Shown here: positions 61,769 through 64,000 of the stretch, in pieces
Layout: each line of letters starts with the position of its first letter
Numbering within the stretch: the first letter of the stretch is position 1
Source of the DNA: Paenibacillus_S sp043945595
GTDB lineage: Bacteria > Bacillota > Bacilli > Paenibacillales > NBRC-103111
DNA length: 64,000 nt
Reading direction: 5' to 3'
NCBI RefSeq assembly: GCF_043945595.1
Contig: NZ_JBIFNP010000001.1
Location: 4,588,001 to 4,652,000 of the forward strand
The notes under the pieces: generated by a model
The model's input: only the letters and a program-made list of their open reading frames with translations
Told to the model about the DNA's origin: nothing
The model's database searches: none
Position numbers and translations under genes: made by a program

Positions 61769-63123
61769 TTAATTTTTGGCCAGAAGGTCATCTGCCCGTT
61801 TTTTCATACTTTGGACTGCATCCGCCGTAGGTTTATCACCAATTAAGGCACGTTCGCCTTCCTCGTCAACAATCTTCTGGATTTCAGCCAAGTTTTTGAA
61901 CTGCGTATCGTTCACATACTCCACATCCGCGAAAACGACCCTCTTGAATGATTCGACATCAAACAGTTTTTCCGGGTTATCGCCAAGTACAAGCTTGGCT
62001 ACCTTTTCTTTGTCTACCTTTTTCCAAGCCGGAACCCGTCCGCTGGAAATAAGCGGCTCATTGCCTTCCGTCACGTACCATTGCAAGAACTTCCAAGCCG
62101 CTTCTTTATTCTCTGAATTGGCATTAATGGTGGTAAAGTCAAGATAACCCGTGCCGCCTCCAATAAATTTGCTGTTAGCGGTCATCTTGGGTGTTGGTGC
62201 AAACGCCGTGACAAAATCATGCGGGAAGTCCTTCGTATTCTTAATGCTGCGAATGCCTGCCGTTCCGTTCCAAACCATTGCGGTTTTACCTGAGAGGAAC
62301 AGGCTTGTTCCCTGCAGCTTGGACGTTTTGGCTTCCGAATAAGGAGGCTGTACCTTTAAATTCCGCTCCATATCCACCATCGTATCCAGGTACGATTTGA
62401 ATACAGGGTTATCCAGATTGCTAGCCTTATCATCCTTGTAGAATGCATTGGGTCCCAGCTCTGTTTTTACCGTTTTATCCATCCATTCATAGATTTTGGG
62501 CTCCAGATTGCCGACAAAAGACCCCCAGCGTTTATCATTGCCGTCACCTTTGGTCAATTTCACCGCATACTCTTTATATTGATCCCAAGTCCATTCCGTT
62601 GGTACCGGAAGCTTGGCCTCATCCAAATAAGATTTATTAAGGGAAACAAAGTCGTTCAAAATGATTGCAGGAATATAATAGGACTTGCCGTTAAATTTCG
62701 TAACCGCTTTATCGCCGAAGTTATCATTCATATCAAACTGGTCTTTGGAAATATAAGCGTCCAGCGGCTCTACCATATTCGCATTGATCCGCTTCACCAG
62801 CTTATCCATACGGTAGTTAATGAAAATGTCGACCTCGCCGCCTGCCATAAGTGAGGTTTCCAGCTTCGTATTCCCCGCTTCATCATTGACAAAACGCACG
62901 TATTCAACCTGAATATCCGGATGAGCTTTATTCCAGTTATCTACTGCTTCTTTGGTCCGCTTTCTTCCGGAACCGCTCCCCAAAATTTAAGCTTCACGAC
63001 TTTGCCGGGGGTTGTCCCGCTGCCTGCTGCATTGTCTGCTGTCTGATTCGAACCGCAGCCAACCAATCCCATCGTTACAAGACTTGCGGAAAGAACGAGT
63101 CCTATCATTTGTTTATTCTTCAT
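61769..63123 (-). pseudogene. Sugar ABC substrate-binding lipoprotein, 1-nt frameshift
   Basis: The signal peptide has a lipobox (SLVTMGLVGCGSN). The mature start VVKLKFWGAVPEESGP is followed, in the next frame, by KEAVDNWNKAHPDIQVEYVRF and the whole binding-protein body (GTSLFLSGKTAMVWNGTAGIRSI, AWKFLQWYVTEGNEPLISSGRVP). One base is missing near 62951-62958, within CTTTGGTCCGC; restoring it yields about 451 residues. Both parts look fully functional, which favours a sequencing error. It is followed by the FAD oxidoreductase and preceded by a permease. Confidence 0.9.
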
Positions 63124-63153
63124 TTTGTAAAGCCTGCCTCTCTGTATATGTTT

Positions 63154-63987
63154 TTAGCCTTTGACCCCAGACGATGCCACTCCCTGAATAAACCAGCGCT
63201 GGCCGAATAAGAATACCGCAATCACTGGTAAAATAGAACTCACTGCGGCAGCCATCATTTGCGGATAATTGGTACCGGAATCATCCACGAAGTTAGTAAG
63301 TCCTAACGGGACGGTAAATAATTTCTTGCTTGTAATAAAAACGAGCGGATTTACGAATTCATTCCAATTCCACGTAAAACTAAGAATAATTAACGAAACC
63401 AGCGCCGGCTTGGACAATGGAATGAAAATGCGCGTCCATATTTGAAAATGATTGGCGCCTTCCATTTTCGCCGCTTCAGAGAAATCCCCCGGAATCGTTA
63501 AATACGTTTGGCGCAGCAAGAAAATGCCTATGGCTGTGAAGATCCCCGGTAGAATGAGCGCCCAGTGTGAATTGTAGATACCTAAATAGTTGAACAATAT
63601 AAATCGAGGAATCAATGTGACTTGATCGGGAACCATCATAGTCGCCAGAAAAATAAGAAACACAAAATTTTTCCCTTTAAATTCAAACCGCGCAAAACCA
63701 TAAGCTGTGCATGAACTAATGATAACCGCACCAATGACGGAAAATACCGTTACTTTAATGGAGTTAAAGTAATAAAGACCGAAAGGATGGGAGCCCAACC
63801 ATATTTCCTTATAGTTATTCCATTGCATCTTAGCAGGTATCCAAATCATCGGATTATGAAAAACATCAATTTGTTTTTTCAACGATGTGGACAGCATCCA
63901 TAGAAATGGCAGCAGCATTGTCGCCGCTACCGCAGCGAGTAAAACGGTAATGAACAGCTTCAGCCCATTGTTCTTGAGCCACGTCAT
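63154..63987 (-). CDS. Sugar ABC transporter permease (MalG/UgpE type)
   Basis: A 277-residue, six-segment permease (LKLFITVLLAAVAATMLLPFLWMLSTSLKK first). The EAA loop is FSEAAKMEGANHFQIWTRIFIPLSKPAL. The C-terminus is the typical FGQRWFIQGVASSGVKG. ATG 63987 has GGAGGAG just upstream and still inside the window. Its MalF-type partner should lie immediately beyond the right edge. It forms an importer with the binding protein downstream. Confidence 0.93.
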   Translation of the reverse strand: MTWLKNNGLKLFITVLLAAVAATMLLPFLWMLSTSLKKQIDVFHNPMIWIPAKMQWNNYKEIWLGSHPFGLYYFNSIKVTVFSVIGAVIISSCTAYGFARFEFKGKNFVFLIFLATMMVPDQVTLIPRFILFNYLGIYNSHWALILPGIFTAIGIFLLRQTYLTIPGDFSEAAKMEGANHFQIWTRIFIPLSKPALVSLIILSFTWNWNEFVNPLVFITSKKLFTVPLGLTNFVDDSGTNYPQMMAAAVSSILPVIAVFLFGQRWFIQGVASSGVKG

Positions 63988-64000
63988 GCCTGTCTCCTCC

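Noticed and set aside
1..64000. tRNA, rRNA or CRISPR sequences
   Set aside because: No cloverleaf with CCA-type ends, no rRNA-like blocks and no regularly spaced short repeats were seen by eye on either strand.

Overview
The window reads as a chromosomal stretch of a Gram-positive, spore-forming Firmicute, most likely a Paenibacillus. The grounds are strong AGGAGG-type ribosome binding sites with many TTG/GTG starts, a giant secreted protein ending in three S-layer homology (SLH) domains, a T-box leader, a van-type regulator/peptidase cluster, a KGG-repeat stress protein and several sugar ABC importers without their own ATPase. The species call is inference. I saw no rRNA, tRNA or CRISPR array.

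Layout. 0-6 kb: a YdeI-like protein, then a leftward response regulator / histidine kinase / manA module whose kinase gene is split by a 1,683-bp insertion sequence with a 9-bp target duplication. 6-9 kb: a broken glycosidase-like lipoprotein. 9-16.5 kb: a leftward catabolic operon (pxpB-pxpC-pxpA, a fumarate-reductase-like flavoprotein and a 2Fe-2S protein), an MFS importer and a divergent IclR regulator. The regions upstream of pxpB and of the MFS gene share a TTCCG-n5-CGGAA palindrome. 16.5-24 kb: single genes (DMT permease, methyltransferase, PPOX protein, SelO, a small unknown, GNAT) and an intact IS1182-family element. 24-37.6 kb: a 2,900-codon SLH/kelch surface protein preceded by a hybrid kinase with two kinase cores and a BTAD-type response regulator. 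37.6-40.2 kb: KGG protein, an HExxH protein, and asd under a T-box whose specifier loop fits lysine. 40.2-43.6 kb: vanY-vanZ-vanR-vanS-like cluster without the vanHAX ligase genes. 43.6-51 kb: SDR, small unknown, TetR divergent from an MBL-hydrolase/AbrB-transporter pair, a 14-TM MFS exporter, and an AT-rich methyltransferase that looks acquired. 51.5-58.5 kb: a mannoside uptake and phosphorolysis operon (LacI, binding protein, GH130, two permeases), a coat-like protein, and a clan-A glycosidase divergent from a MarR regulator. 59-64 kb: a DUF2294-like protein and a second sugar ABC operon with an FAD oxidoreductase.

Two themes cut across the window. First, a MITE at 32.8 kb has the same 15-bp terminal repeat and the same 9-bp target-duplication length as the IS inside the kinase, and its folded interior recurs, diverged, at 8.7 and 51.3 kb. 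Second, many otherwise well-formed genes carry single-base indels or a nonsense change. Most of these lie on or beside GGWCC or GAACC words, which suggests systematic base-calling error (possibly at modified bases) more than real gene death. Treat the frameshifted genes as possibly intact in the living organism.
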